The notes under the pieces are model-generated. The model ran no database searches. It was not told the DNA's origin and was given only the letters and a program-made list of their open reading frames with translations. Shown piece after piece: positions 1-13,580 of a stretch of DNA of 64,000 nt (position 1 is the stretch's first letter; the number at the start of each line of letters is the position of its first letter). Made by a program: the position numbers and the translations under genes. Source of the DNA: Cardiocondyla obscurior (Eukaryota; Arthropoda; Insecta; Hymenoptera; Formicidae). The DNA lies in contig NC_091881.1 of assembly GCF_019399895.1 (NCBI RefSeq), forward strand, positions 2,854,501 through 2,918,500, written 5' to 3'.

Positions 1-3000
1 AAAATGTCCAGTTTTGACGTGGTGCTATTCAAGCATAAGGAAAAAAAAATGTCATGTTTCCGGGCAAACATAATCGTTCCCCTTTCGTTTTTGTCGGTAA
101 GCTCATCTGCCAACATCGGCAATCGTTAAACAATGCCCGCTGCGGAGAAATGCACGAAGCCCTTTGGCACCGGCCCGACCCGTCACGCTCTCTTTCGCCG
201 GTCGTTCCCTCGGTCCCGCCGTAGAGAAAGGTGAGGACTATTTTTCTTCCCGCCCGACGTGGAAACGTGGAGATTTCCGTTGTCAAAGCAAGTCAAATTT
301 TACTTGACTGCGCGACTAATCTGGCTACACAAATATTTAGAGCGACGTGACGAGGGAAGGGTCCCTCCGCCGTATTTACAGTTTAACTGTTCCTGTCGCA
401 CGGTAGTTAGCCCTTCGGGTCCACCTTCCCGCTAGCTTTCGTACCGTGAAGAATCGCGAATTAGATAGCACTTGGCGCCCCGCGGTCAGAGACGAAAACC
501 CTCCCGACAAATTTTTTCCCCGATACTTCGCATTCCATCCGGTACCTATGGACCCTCTCATTCGTCTCACCTTTTCCGTGAGAGAGTCCCTCCATTGTCG
601 CGTCGCGAAATGTCGCATGCAGGATGGATATATTTATGCGCCCCTTTTTTTTTCTCTCTCTTTTTTTTTTTCCGACTCCGCGTTACATCTTTATCCGTTT
701 CACAGCGCGTTCGGTCGAGTTCCGTTTGTGAATGGTCGAGTGCCATTCTCGACGGCGAGGACGTTAACGGTGTAAAATACAGCCTGGTCGTCTAGTGGCT
801 CGTTACATTAACGACTCCTTCGCGCGAGGAGTCGCACGCATCCTACTTGTGTTTACGGAAGCGTCGGTCGCGGTCGAATAAATAACGAGATTATTGCGCC
901 ACGCGGCGAACAAAAAGCAACGCGCAATCTGCGGATAATGCACGTTTAATTTACGGTGCTTTTGATTCTGTTTATGCCGGTCGGGGTAAGTCAGGCGGAT
1001 GTTTACGACTCGGCGGAATTCGATGAGAGGAATCGGCCCCTCGGGAATCCAAGTTTGATACTGCCGCCGAAAAGGAGATATTCCGCGCTCGTTGCTGATT
1101 TATTGAGCGCGATTTGTCGCGATTATGGCCCGAATAATGTCGCCGGGTCCTCGGGAGACGACTGCGGGAGGAAAAAAAAGCTCCGCTAAAAGGTCAGAGC
1201 GGATCGGCGCTGCTATGCATATCGCGTTATGATCGTCGTAAGATTTTACAACGGTCATAACGGACTCAGTCTTTTATTGTTGCTCGCGGCAGCCTCGGCA
1301 TCCTTTTCTCGCGTCGTGATCTCCGGGATCTCCGTAAACTGCGAGCGCAGTTAATCAACGGCTGCTCCGCGGTACCCGAATAAATTGTCGCGCGTATTAA
1401 TTGCGGTCGATCAATCAAGCTCGGCTTATTAGAAAATTAAACTTTCGCCCCGTGAAGCTTTGCGGGAAGGCGACACTCGGACGTCGTCGTGTCGTGAACA
1501 AACCGACGGCGACATTCCGCTCCGGCGGGCGCGTTTTTTCCTTTATTTACACATACGTCACAATAGTCGCCTGGCAGGCGTGATAAATTCCGGTAATAGT
1601 TGGCCATCAATCTGGCGGGAATTACGTGCACGTTCCCCCCTGCCGCAGCGGAGCCCACGCCGTTCTTCGGGGGGCCCTATTAATAAACCGCCGTATTAAC
1701 AAAGAGCATATCCGCCTGTTATTTAAATTGTCGAACGTCCGTCGCGGCGCTCCCCCTCTTCAATCAAACTTGATCGATCGCCGTCGATTATCATAGATTC
1801 ATCTATGAGAATTATAACGTCGACCTGATGCCCGAATTGAAAGAGATATATATGTCCACGTGAAGAAGATTATCGCACCTGGAATTGAATTCCAATTTTT
1901 CAAAAGATAGGTGCGACAGTTTCGTAAAAGAGCACTCCGTTCCTCGTGTCGCGCGGAAAATTTCTCGTACACGAGAATCGTGATTTATTACACGTTTATC
2001 GATCAGTATTCTATCTTTTATATATAATTATTAATTAGGTACAATTTTGCACATAGTTACAAAATTTTATACAAAATTATTTGCCGACCGACAAACGCGA
2101 GGCTTCGCTCCGTGGGATTTTTTTTTCGCATGCGAATGGAAATGGAGGTCCAAGGGAGATGTTTTCTCGATCAAGTCCCGCCGTGAATCGCGAGTGCTTA
2201 TCGCATGAATGGGTCCTCCCCCTCGACATTCGGAAGCGACAGAATTCGCGTCGATCTTCGCGCCTCGTCCTCGGCCTCTCTTCTCTCTCTCCCTTTAGCC
2301 CTCGGTTCCGACTCTCCTTGATCCTCTCCATGAATCTCCCGGGATGTAGATGGTGAGCCGAGATAAGGGGGCTACTTAAACTTAACCCTTGCACGAGCTC
2401 GTGCTCTCCGAGAGCGGGAACGACCGGTGAGACCGGAGGCCACACACCAAGAAAGACTAATAGCCGAGAAGATAACGCTCTTAAACACTTTGCCAGGCCA
2501 ATGCTTCTTCTCTCCCGCTGCAACCTGCTTTCGCCCGCCTCCCCTTCTCGCCACGGCGAACGAGCTACCACTCGACACCGATAACACCGCCGAACATTTA
2601 ACCAGAGGCAGCAGGACTTACGTGCGAAAAAAAATTCCGCGCGGTCGCGCTTTACGTAACTCCGCGGCGAGATCCAATTTCGCGGCTCGCGTTCTCGCGC
2701 CGCAGGTCCGGCGGCACTTTGAAGAAGCTACGTTTTACTTTCACGTCTCTACGATGGTGTTCTCGAAGAATGCAAATTCGCACGTCGCTAAGCTGTGTCA
2801 CTCCCGTCGCTTTCTTTTTGCTCTTTTTTTTTTTTCTTTTTCCTCGAGGCGAACGGTACTTGCACGCCAACGCGGTCGCTCCGGTGTGTCCGACGGTGTC
2901 ATCGACGGCCGCCCGTTCTCGCCCGCGGGAGCCGGGATAACGGCTCGATTATTGCTTTACGGTACGCCGAGATAAGACGCAGCAACGAGTTTATTGCTCC

Positions 3001-3190
3001 GCCGTGCGCACTTGTAAATATCGCTAACGACCGCGCGTACACGCCACCTCTGAATGTTAATCTTAATTTCCCGTGACAAGACGCGCCGCTACCTGCTCCC
3101 GCCCGTGCACGCGTGAAAGATTGAATTAATACCGCTCGTATACACGCTGTGGAATCATAACGAAGTAGCGCTGCCGAGTAATCTCGCCAT

Positions 3191-3219
3191 CGGCGGCGCC
3201 GCCGCCGCCGCCGCCGCCG
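3191..3219. repeat. (CGG/GCC)n trinucleotide run
   Basis: A near-perfect CGG/GCC tract lies in the inferred hh intron 1. It creates a poly-Arg frame on the minus strand that should not be read as coding. Confidence 0.85.
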
Positions 3220-4302
3220 AGGAGTCACTTAGATTAATCTTATCGATTACGCGCTTAATCGGCATCGCAGCCGGCATAATTTGCAACCGCCGTGTGTTTA
3301 ACGGCGGGGACGTGTCTCGCTACATAATTCCAGAGACACGTTCAGCGACCGACCCTGTCCAGATACGTCTGGCAGCTCTCGACAGCATTAACGCGCCTTT
3401 ATACACCCGTTAATATCGACGCGAGATCCTTATCGAGGTGTCAGTCGACGATTTAATTCGTTTGTCCGAGCTAATTTTTTTTTTTTTCTTTCCTCGCGTG
3501 ATGGGGCGCGCCAACCGTAATCTCACGATATTTTTAATGGCAAAGGTGAATTAATTAGAAATATAGTTGAGTTTATTCAGCGCCATGTCGGATTTATTAA
3601 CCGGGCTATCAAAGTATCTTAATTATCGCCGTCGTGCAATGAAAAATCTTTAAATGCATCTTCGTTATTTATTTCGCCGGTTTCGCTGTTCCGGCGTGCG
3701 TGAAATAGCCGGGTCGGGCTGCGATAAATCCGTATTCGCGGATCGTCGGGTTTGAAGGGTGACAAAAAAGTAGTCGTCGATGTGAAAATAGTTTTACTTT
3801 TGAAAAGGGCCGCTGTGTACAAATACAAAAGCAACAGGTGGTGAGTGACTTTTCGGGCTTAGGTTACCGGCCCGGCTATTCAGTATTATTCATGACTTAA
3901 GAGACTCGCGTATATACAAATCTGTCCGTGGGTTACTCGGGTCTCTCGAATTCTTTTCCCTTCCCGCCGTTGGCCCTCGATGCCGCCGGCAGGTTTGGCG
4001 CGCCCTACGTCCCCGCGGTAATGCCGCCACAATGGATTTAACGATCCTTTTACTTGCCCAACGTTGATTCACGTTCCACGGGGGTCACGCATATCGGATT
4101 ATCGGCCCACAAGTAGCGCAATTACACACGCAGTTGTTTAACCGAGGGTTATTAAGCTCTATTATCTTCCACCGGAGCCGGGGTATCGATAGATTCTCAG
4201 CGAATTGCGGTTTCTATTGCGCTGATTGTACTACAACGTGACAGCGCCTGGTCGCGCGACAAAATACCGACGCTAATTGTACGACAACGTGCCGGGCTCA
4301 CC

Positions 4303-4333
<31 letters not shown>

Positions 4334-7300
4334 TCTAACTTCGTCCCTTGTATGTTCTTCTGATTTCTTTATTTATCGCGACATATTATGCTTCTCGCGC
4401 GCTTCCGAAGTCGCGGACCGCGGCTGAACGCATAAATTATTATCCGGCTAGGAATTTGGAGAACGGCGCCAATCGCGCTCCAGATCTAATCGGTAAATCG
4501 CGGGGTATAAAGATAACGGATACGTGATGGAATGCAACGTAAACTGGGCTATCCAGGCCAGTCGATATCTACGCTTGATAGCGCCGTCGAGAAACGTCAA
4601 TAAATAATATAAACCTGCAGCGCGAAGTGCCTCTTGATTACCGATTATATCTACTGCAAGCTGACGATTTAAGATCTCGAAACTATATCTCGATGTAAAA
4701 AGGTTTCGCGTTTCTTTCCCGTTAAAATTACATTCGTCATCCAGAATCGAAAGCATTTCGAGAGCTCTCGACAACTTTATTGATTTTGACGGCAAATAAA
4801 ATTGGCTCTGTCAACGGAGATTAATTAAAAATTTTAATACGCGAGCATTAATACGCGGGCGCGATTTGCGCGCGATAAAAGAGGATACGATTGTAACGAG
4901 CAAGTGATTTATAATTATCGCTGTTTAAAATGTAGACATTAGACGTGCAGATTAGACCGAACGATGCCTAATTGCAAACGCGGTCTTTTCTTTTTCCAAG
5001 CACCACTTTGCACGTAGTTGAAACGTAGGAGGCACGGCTGTCATAATACGCGAATGATGAAGTATATTGTAAATCAAGTTCCCAAATGGCGTAATAATGG
5101 CGATTTGTTCTCGTCTCTCGTGCCGTAATTGTATGCAGATACGTAGAATGGGTACCCGGTGAAAATATCACGACAGGATTAAAGATCAGCGCGGTCTAAA
5201 GGTCAATTAGTACTAATTAGCGCGGCTGCTCGCGACTGATTGATATAGCGGACGTGAGGTGAACGTTTCTTCTCTCGCGATCTCTTGGTGTTCCCTTCGT
5301 TAAGTTTCGTGCGCGACTATTTTCCTCAAACCGCAATTTCGCAAACTCAAAAGACATCGGCAACATTTAAAAGTCGAAAAGAGCCTCGACATTTTTATTG
5401 CCTCTTACACTATCTTGTACGAATTTAAAAACGTTACATTTAAAAAGCAATTTAAAAAGAAAAAAAGTTCTTTTTTTTTTCTTTTTTTTTTTTTATTCAT
5501 TAATCTGCCTGCGAGAACTCAGGAGAGTTATTTAAATTTATCCAAGCTGACTGCGCCTCCTCCCACTTTGGGAAAAGCGTTTTAACTTTTAGCTCCTTTC
5601 TTTGAAGGAGCTTGTCCCACGCTTGTCGATGTCGGACGAGAAAGCGCACCGAGATTGCCACGGATGATTCACAGACAGGTGCTTTAGAAGTTCGTGCCGA
5701 CGGCACGAAGTAATCATGCGAATGACAAGATAAATAATCATCCGCCCACGTTGCAGATATTGTGTTGGCTAAAGCGCGTTGCGTGTAAAGCGCGTGTGAT
5801 GTGTGGGATTCCGCTTGAGGAAAATATTCATATATGTTTTAAGGTATACATATATTTGCACTTTACATACATTTGTGCAAACGAGCCGCGAATCTCGGCC
5901 TCGTGCAAACATTGTGCTACACCGCTCGGCAATTTTCTTTTCTCGCAAATTGCATTCTGGCAGAAACCCTGCCGTATACATGCGCGCGTCGAAAGTAATC
6001 GAGGCACAGATCGTCAATCCTTTGCGGTATAAATTTATTAACGGTATATTATATGTCGTGTAGGAAAAGAAAATTAATTAATTACAATGAACAATTTTGA
6101 CGGAGTACTTTGAGAGCTACGAGGCAGCCTTTAACTTAAAAGGCTTTACCACCTGCGGCCTTCAAACGTCGGGCTTTCGCGTTGGTAGTGATAAAGTGAT
6201 ACGTATCGTCGATAGAGCATAGAAGAACGTGCCGGGTACACGTTTATCCGTGAATCGCCGTGAAATTTCTGCTACGTGACCGCCCTTATCGCCTACACGT
6301 CGCCGTCAAGATTAATCCCTTCAAAGAATGCAGCTCGATGGATTTCCGCCTTCTCTCCCGTCTGAATTAATCGAGCGACGTGACAAATTGACAATCGTAA
6401 TTCACGCAGCATCTCGTCAAGCTGCCGAGGACTTTGTGAGATAAATTAAATCGACTGCTCCAGGAATATTTTATCTTTGCATTTATTGCGGCTTACGGAG
6501 CAATTATCTGACCGCTTAGCGCCAGTGCGGGAATTATTGATAAACGCGATCGATAAGCCGTTTCGCGGAGGGGCCGGGCATTTTCACGATTTCGAGGGTG
6601 CGCCGGCAACACGTGACGCAGGTACCACGTGTTGCACGTGGATGTTGTGACGGCAATTAAAAGCTCGTTAGGCCTTGCCGGGGTACCAAGCATTCCCGCG
6701 ATCCGCGCACGAGATTTAGGAGCCGTTCATAGGGTGAATGTCGGGGCCGTTGGACGGCGCGCGGCGTCGGCGGCGACGAAGAGGAACGTTGAGAGATAGG
6801 ATCGGGCAGCTACATCCTGCGGGATCGCAGCGGGCCCGGGTAGGACCCGGGCCCCGCCGCGCTATCTAATCTGGCCACTTTCGGAGCCGCGGGTAGCCGT
6901 GTTTTGCCCGGGGATCGTGTTAAGGGGATTTACATTCATTTCGATCCTAATAACCCGATCCCTCGGATCCCGATTTGGAACACGATATCCGTCCTCTCTC
7001 GTATACATATACCACCCCCCGCCCGCTGGTTCTCCGCCTCCTCCTCGTCCTCTCGTCTTTTTTCTTTTCTCCCTTCGGTCTCGCTCATTTCTCCTTCGTC
7101 TCCATTTGCTCGCTCGCCCAGCGCAACAAGCTCTCAAGTTCGAGGCGTCGAGTGTCTCTACGGCGCGTTTCACCCCATCCGGAGTAATTTTCGGCGTAGC
7201 TCTCCGCAGGGCTTGATGAAAATGCGCACAACGAACGAACATCCGGCTATTCTTTATCGCGCTTTATAACGTTTGCTTTATATTCTGTAATTCCGCTGCT

Positions 7301-7946
7301 TTACACGTGCGCCAGATAAACGGGCTCTCGCCCGTTCTTCATTACGCGATCGCGCAACAAACGCGTAACAAGGCACTCTTTTCATATTCCCTCTATCGTT
7401 TTCCTCCGCATTCTCTTTCGGCCCGTTCTCACGCGCCTCCCCGTCAGGCTTTCCACCCTCGATACAATTCGTTTGACGTAATCTCGCACGTTCGTGAATC
7501 CGAGAGGATATCGATACGGATAGCCGGCCGCGGCGTGGCCGGCAAGAGGGAAGCCGCGCGAGGGCGATCGAGCAGTGGAGCGAACAGTGGAAGCGACGAG
7601 GCGTACTTTGATTGCGGCGGACGAGGCGTCATCACCCGCGGTCGCCTTCGTGAAGTCTTCCGAGCCTGTCGACGACGGGCGTGACGTGCTTCGAGGCCAA
7701 AATAACACGCTCCTGGTGTCGTCCACCCCCCTCGTCCCCGCGGCGTTCTCGCTGGATCCTTCGAACTTTCTCGCGGCTCTCCCTCCCTTTTCCTCTCTTC
7801 GTCATCGGTCAGTCTGATCCTCCGCCTTCTTCTTCTCTCCCCTCGTGAGTAATCCGTTCCCACAGACAAAAGGGCCTCTCGCTCCGTCGACTTCGATCTT
7901 TCTCCGCCGCCTCGATTGCACCTCCTCGCGGTCTTGTCTTCCGCTC

Positions 7947-8630
7947 AGGTATGTAATAAGGATGTAACATGAGCTCCTCGGGACGCGGCGAGGCCTCGAT
8001 CGGTCCCGCGACAGGTTCGAGCCTCCTCGATCGCGCGCGATCCGGCAGGATCGATCGGGCTTTCCAGGAAATCGCGCGATCGGCCGCAACCGCCGAGAAA
8101 ACTCGGGAGGATTCTTGGCGACTTGGATGAGAGGAGCCTTCGGCCGAGCGTTCGCATTCGAATGTGTACCTCTCTCGCGACGCGGCGCGCTCTCGAAAAA
8201 TTGGTAACATCACGCTGAGCTATGAAAACGAACCGCCGGACGTCTCGGAGACTGGCGGCGTTTGAAATGCTTGTCTCATCATTTGAATTAATTATAAGTT
8301 ACGACGCCGATAACGTTTCGGGTATTTTAGAAACGCCCCGCACACCCGACACTTCATTCCACTCGGAAATCGTTAAGGAGCTACTTTTTAAAGTCCGCAG
8401 TTAATACCCGGCCGAGCCTTTTAAGTTCCCTCTCGCCTTGTTGTCGTTCTCATCTTAGAGTGTCACTGCGCAGGTAAGCAATAAGGATGTAACCTGATCT
8501 GTTAAGAGCGCAGAAACACAAGGATCGAAACCACGACAGGTTGAAAATTCCTTAGCGAGATTGATCGTCACGTCGATCGGCTTCCCGGAAATCGCATGTC
8601 GCCGCAAAATGACGCGAGAAAATTAATTCA
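7947..8630 (+). repeat. Diverged direct duplication, two ~160-bp copies
   Basis: Copy 1 (about 7947-8110) and copy 2 (about 8472-8630) share the same order of blocks. Both have AGGTA-N3-AATAAGGATGTAAC at 7947 and 8472. Both then have a CGACAGGTT block, a CGATCGG-CTT-CC-GGAAATCGC block and a final CG-GAGAAAA block. Copy 2 is more AT-rich. The spacing between copies is about 525 bp. No frame is preserved across both, so the duplication is noncoding. Found by eye; exact ends are uncertain. Confidence 0.65.
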
Positions 8631-11600
8631 GAATTTACGAGCGAAATTAATATTGTGATATTTTTATTAAAAAAAAAAAAGAAAGAAAGAAGAAACAACA
8701 AATTGAGAGTGTTAGGTTTATTAGTACATTTCGACTTTTACTTTTCGTGTGAATGAGCGCTCGATGAGATTTGCTTTTACCAGTGGCGTAAAAAAAAAGA
8801 AAATAAAAAAGAGATTTGACCACTGTGAATTGAATTTTTACGATCCATCTCGAGTCGAGTTAGACTCGAGGCATTCGGTTGTTTGACGAACTGCTAAAAT
8901 AAAGAATGTAGATTCGTACGGCATACAAACGAGCAGCCACGAGGCGAAAGAAATCAGAATAAAGATGAAGGAAGGCGAGACGGGGATAAGCGTGAGATAG
9001 GTCGTCCCGGTGCAGGGATTGCTCTTCAGTCGTTACTGCTGGACCATCTAGAGAGCTCGACAAACACTCGATGCACCTCGCACGATTCTTTCTGAAAGCA
9101 CGGCTATCATTGTTGCCGTGTCATCTCTTTGGTCCCGAGCCATTGTCCCTCGTGCGCCGATCGCGTCTCATTTTGATAGCGCGTTTAGCCGTCGATTAAT
9201 CGAGACGAGCAGTGGTCGCGCGCGCGATAAAGAAAAGAGCGAAGACGGGGATGCCGTGGGGCCTCGACGAAAATCTGTTGGAAAGAAGAAATGGTAGCCT
9301 CGATATATGGCGGTCTTAAAGGTCCATAAAAGGATTTCAAAGTGTCGGCGCGCGCGCCGCGGACTCCTCTCACTGTCTGAGAATTTAAATCCTTGGCGAT
9401 CAGTGGAATTGATAAAAGTACGAGCACGACGTCGGCCGGTGTGGGTGTCACGGGGGTTACCGTCGAGGCGGAAGTGGCTTCCTGGAAGATCAGCTGACGC
9501 CTGGGCGGTTCGTTTTGTTGCGCGGTGAATGGAACATTGGGGACCCACTCCCGAGGCCCTCGAATGCGGCCGGTATGCGGACGACGGGAATGCCGCGGAG
9601 GAGGCGGAGGGTGGTGGTTCGGCGAGAGAGGAGGGAGTGAAGCAACGAACACGTTAAAACAAGAAGATTGGAATAAAAGGTTGGCCTGGCCGCGGGAAGG
9701 TAAAGCCAGAGAGGGCCCCGGAGGTGGAGAAGAAACGGAGAAGAAACCGGTGGGGGCGGGGCTCCGTCTGCGGATGCTGGTATGGAGCCCAGTCCTGCAC
9801 ACCATCTTCCTTCATCTCGGACCCAACCCCCTTTCGAGACAACAGTACGTGGCACATCTTCGGGTCCCTTTGCTCCCGCCGTTTCTTCTGCCTTAACTTC
9901 TGCTTCTCTTCCTCATCTTTCTCTGTCTCCTCCAGGCTCCATTACTTCTTTTTCCTTCTCCCGTCTGCCTTCTGCTCCTTGACCTCTACACCCTCGCCCG
10001 GCGTTTCCAACTGTTCGGCGCTCCGACGTCGTTTGTCTCGACGTCCCACTCCTTTGTTCTCGGCGACGGGCTCGACAATTTCGCGGACATTATCTGCGAT
10101 TTAACGAGCCGTAGCGTGCACCGAGGGCAATTAGTGCCGTGCCAAACGGGAAAATTAATATCGCTTTAATGTCGCTACGTTGATTATATACCACGACGTG
10201 CACGCACGCGAGCGAAGCTGCGGACGCGCAAGAATTAACACGGGTTTACCCGCGCGTTTAAGCGATAAGATACGAAATATGTAAACGAGGTGTAAGCTAC
10301 ATGCGCTTCGTAATTAGCGGCCATCGGGCCCGAGTGATGAAGGGGAGATAAAATAACATCGGGGCACAGCGCGGAGAGAGCATCCTTCACACAACGAGAC
10401 TCATCATCTCCCATCAACCTGACTGGTTTCTCAGCTACTGGCAGCCCGCTATTCGTAATACCACGTGTGTGCGTACGTGTGCGTTCGAGTGTCTGCGTCC
10501 TGTGGACGCGTACGCGAATCTGTCGGTGTAAATCTTATATTCGTGTTTGTAAAAATTAATTGCGCTTCTCGCACCGTCGTAAAAAAAAAGAAAAAAAGAA
10601 AAAAAAAAGAAATGGAAAATATCGATAAATTTTTACGGATAATGGGCGCTTCGATGTGCGTCTCATTGCGCGACTCACCCCTCGTTTCGCAGTACAAATG
10701 ATTCGCCGAGGTTCGGCCACATTGTTAGTCTTACACCCATTTTCGATTAGATCGGCCATTATAATAAGTGGACGAGCGATATTCCGAATGACGATGCTTC
10801 TCGAAACGATTTCCAGGAAGCTTTCGTTCTCTCGTACCTCTCACAGAAATTGGGATTGGCCCAATTCTATTAAGGCCCTTCTGTGAACCGACGCCGCGGC
10901 CTCCCTTTTGCGTTTCACACGAACAGTCGTTTTCGGGACGTTCGGCGCGCGTACAAGCACTGCGGCGGAACTTCTTTTTTTTTTTTTCGATTTCCGCCGC
11001 AATTCTTTCTCCCCGACCGACCCCCGCCCACCCCATCGTCGCCGTTCGCGTAACGCTCCTTATCCCCGATGCATTATGAGCCGGGTCATTTTTTACTCGA
11101 AATGGATTTTCATAAGGTCCCGACATTCCCAGCTTTGCCCGGTCCGCGCCGCGCTCCTTCTCACTCCATCATACCCCGCGTCTCTTCAAGTCCGCCAAAA
11201 TATTTGTAAATAGATGTAAAGTCTGGGAGGGGCCCAGGGAGTACCCCGCTGCGCGAACAAGGCTCCCCATAGCGCACTACGGCCGATATATCTCTCGAGC
11301 CCTTCACCATTCTTCCCTCTCTTTATACGAGGCTCCTTCGCGGCCTTTTATACCTCCACCTCCTGCGCCCTCTTCTTCCTCATCTTCTTCATTTTCTTCT
11401 TCTTCTTCTTGACTCCGTCGTCATTCTCATGCTCTATTACCTCGGTTCTCATCATGCATCGTGCCGCGCGGGGAAAGAAAAACTGTACGCGAAAGGCAAG
11501 GGCGCGCCGAACGAGCCTCTCGAGGATTGCCTTTCGATTATAACACTGTATCAGGAATGTAATTGTTTTTTTTTTTTTTTAATTTTTTTATTTCTTATTA

Positions 11601-13580
11601 ATGTTGGATAATTCGCACTCGTGATATTATTTCCATCTTTACTTTAACTGCTTGCGTGGCACGCTGTCGTGGGGATTTTCCTGTCGGCCGCTGTTCGCCG
11701 GCGACGAAAGTAGCGTAATGAGTCGGTCGAAAGTTTATCGTATTGTGTTGCAGCTGGACCAACATTCTTATGCATTTCCCGAAACGCATCGTACTCGAGG
11801 GACTCGAGGGCTATCCGCTGAATGTATATTAATACGGCTCGCTCGCAGGGGTTTACTTAAACCGCGGGGAACTTTAATGGAAACTCATTCGACTGTCGAC
11901 GGGCGGCCAATTCACTCGCGGCGATCGCGTGCACGTGTCGCGGAGATTTCCACCGCCGGTCGATTCGAGCTCGCGAGGAAATAAAAAAGAGGCAGAGAGC
12001 GGCGAAGAAGGAAAGGTGGGACCGGTCTCCGATGAGACCCGTCGTCCGCACTCAATAGCGGCTAATTGCCGCAAGGAAAGCTGCAAATTCGCGGACATTG
12101 TTGCCTCCGTTCCATTTTAGGTCGAGCGGACTCGATTGTGGCCGGTGCAAATCGCTGTTGGGCCCGCGTATCGCCATTAAAATGCCATAAGACGGACAAG
12201 GGGGTGAGATGCAAACCGGATTGTGTAAAATCTCGCGATCAGTAAACACTTTCGCGGTGAATTTCTCGCGAAGACTAACTTCTGTTCCTTTTTTTTCTTT
12301 TTTTATTTTTACCTTCCCTCCCCCAGTTCGTTGCTAAGGGTAGCAACGCTCTTCTTCGATAAATGATCTTCTTCCGCACACTTGGCCGAGAATAACGAGT
12401 GCGAAAGCGAGAGGGCTCGCCCTTGCGAGGGAACTCGGTGGACCCACGCGGAACACGTTCACGCACAAGCGAGCTAATCTGTATTCCGATCAGTCATCCG
12501 CGTGATACAGCTCTGCGTGGGCGATTGCTTTGGGAGAATCGATTTCAGCGCGGCCTCGAACTTCTCGGATGTCCTCTGACAATACCGCGGGCCCAGGTCA
12601 ATGGAGATTCCGTTGCGTTTTGGCTCCTCGCGCCCTCGATACGCCGCGTTCCGGATTAAGCCCGGGGTTTTCACCGGGCTCCGTGCCATTGGAACCCTCG
12701 CCTTATTGAATCGACTATCCACGGTTAGTTACAAGAGCGCGTATCCTATTGACACCCTGGAGCATCGTCTGACCGCCGTCGCCGTCCACGCAGAAGTAGA
12801 CAATGGGGAAGGAAAGAGAGAAAAGTGATTTCGTGGCAAGAAGGGAGGATGCGGCTCGGCGTGACCGAACGATCCTCGACGTCGGCCGTATTTATATTTC
12901 TGTTTGCCCGTTGATTTGCCACGGATCTGAGCCCGTTAAAGTCTCTTAAAGATCCAGGACCAACCTCATAACCGGTCAAAATACGCATTCACTTTTCTAG
13001 CCGGCGATTCACGCGAGTGACGGTGCGATCGCTGCGTACCTGACGCCACTGACCACGACTAAGGTTTCCTTTTTTTTTTTTTTTTTTCTCTCGCGCACCA
13101 TGAAATCGTCTGAATTCCCCGGGCATGAGCCGCGCGACGTTTTCAAATGTGACGGAAATCGCATTAAGCGGAACTAACCGGAAAAGTGGGCTGCGACCGA
13201 GAGAAACGAACGCTCTAATCTTAAGTTCCCGCATGCATACTTGATCCGAATTCTAAACAACACAGAAAACAGTTTTCTGAAAGTGAGCTGAAGGGAATAC
13301 ATAAATACGGTCGAGATTAATATTTTAAGTCCCCGAAAATGCATTTCGACATGTCGGATTACGCGTAAGCCCGTATTATTCAAAATAAACTTTGTTAATA
13401 CCTTCCAACTGACAGGTAGATAAATAGTTACATGAAATCTGGATAGAAAAAAAAAAAAAAAAATTTTACTTTATTCCCTCGACGGACGGACAAGTTTAAC
13501 ACTCGTTTTTTACGTGTAATTGTGTAATTGTGCAACTTTTATTAGAATCACGTGTCTAACATATTTGCTTTACATTGCAG

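Larger units (their letters stand above)
1..13580 (+). other. hh: Probable hedgehog intron 1 (no coding exon seen)
   Basis: No convincing gene is visible on either strand. The open frames here are short, overlap on both strands and are mostly low-complexity Arg/Ser/Pro translations of CpG-rich or CT-rich DNA. The hh exon at 13581 starts at the conserved point after which exon 1 (signal peptide and the N-terminal basic stretch) should lie upstream. No such exon is seen, so the whole stretch is read as hh intron 1 with exon 1 before base 1. It contains poly-T/poly-A tracts, a CGG/GCC run at 3191-3219, CT-rich stretches at 7000-7090 and 7770-7920, and a diverged duplicated block at 7947-8110 and 8472-8630. 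Enhancers are plausible but none is identified. Confidence 0.6.

Noticed and set aside
2077..2975. Overlapping open frames of 164 and 182 residues on opposite strands
   Set aside because: Both are low-complexity, mutually overlapping and lack domains; typical of CpG-rich noncoding DNA.
7445..8215. Several 95-140-residue Arg-rich minus-strand frames
   Set aside because: Frames are shadows of CpG-rich, CT-skewed DNA; they overlap the duplicated noncoding block and preserve no frame between copies.
9185..9805. 206-residue minus-strand open frame in the hh intron
   Set aside because: Pro/Ser/Arg-rich translation of GC- and CT-rich DNA, with overlapping long frames on the other strand. No recognisable domain.
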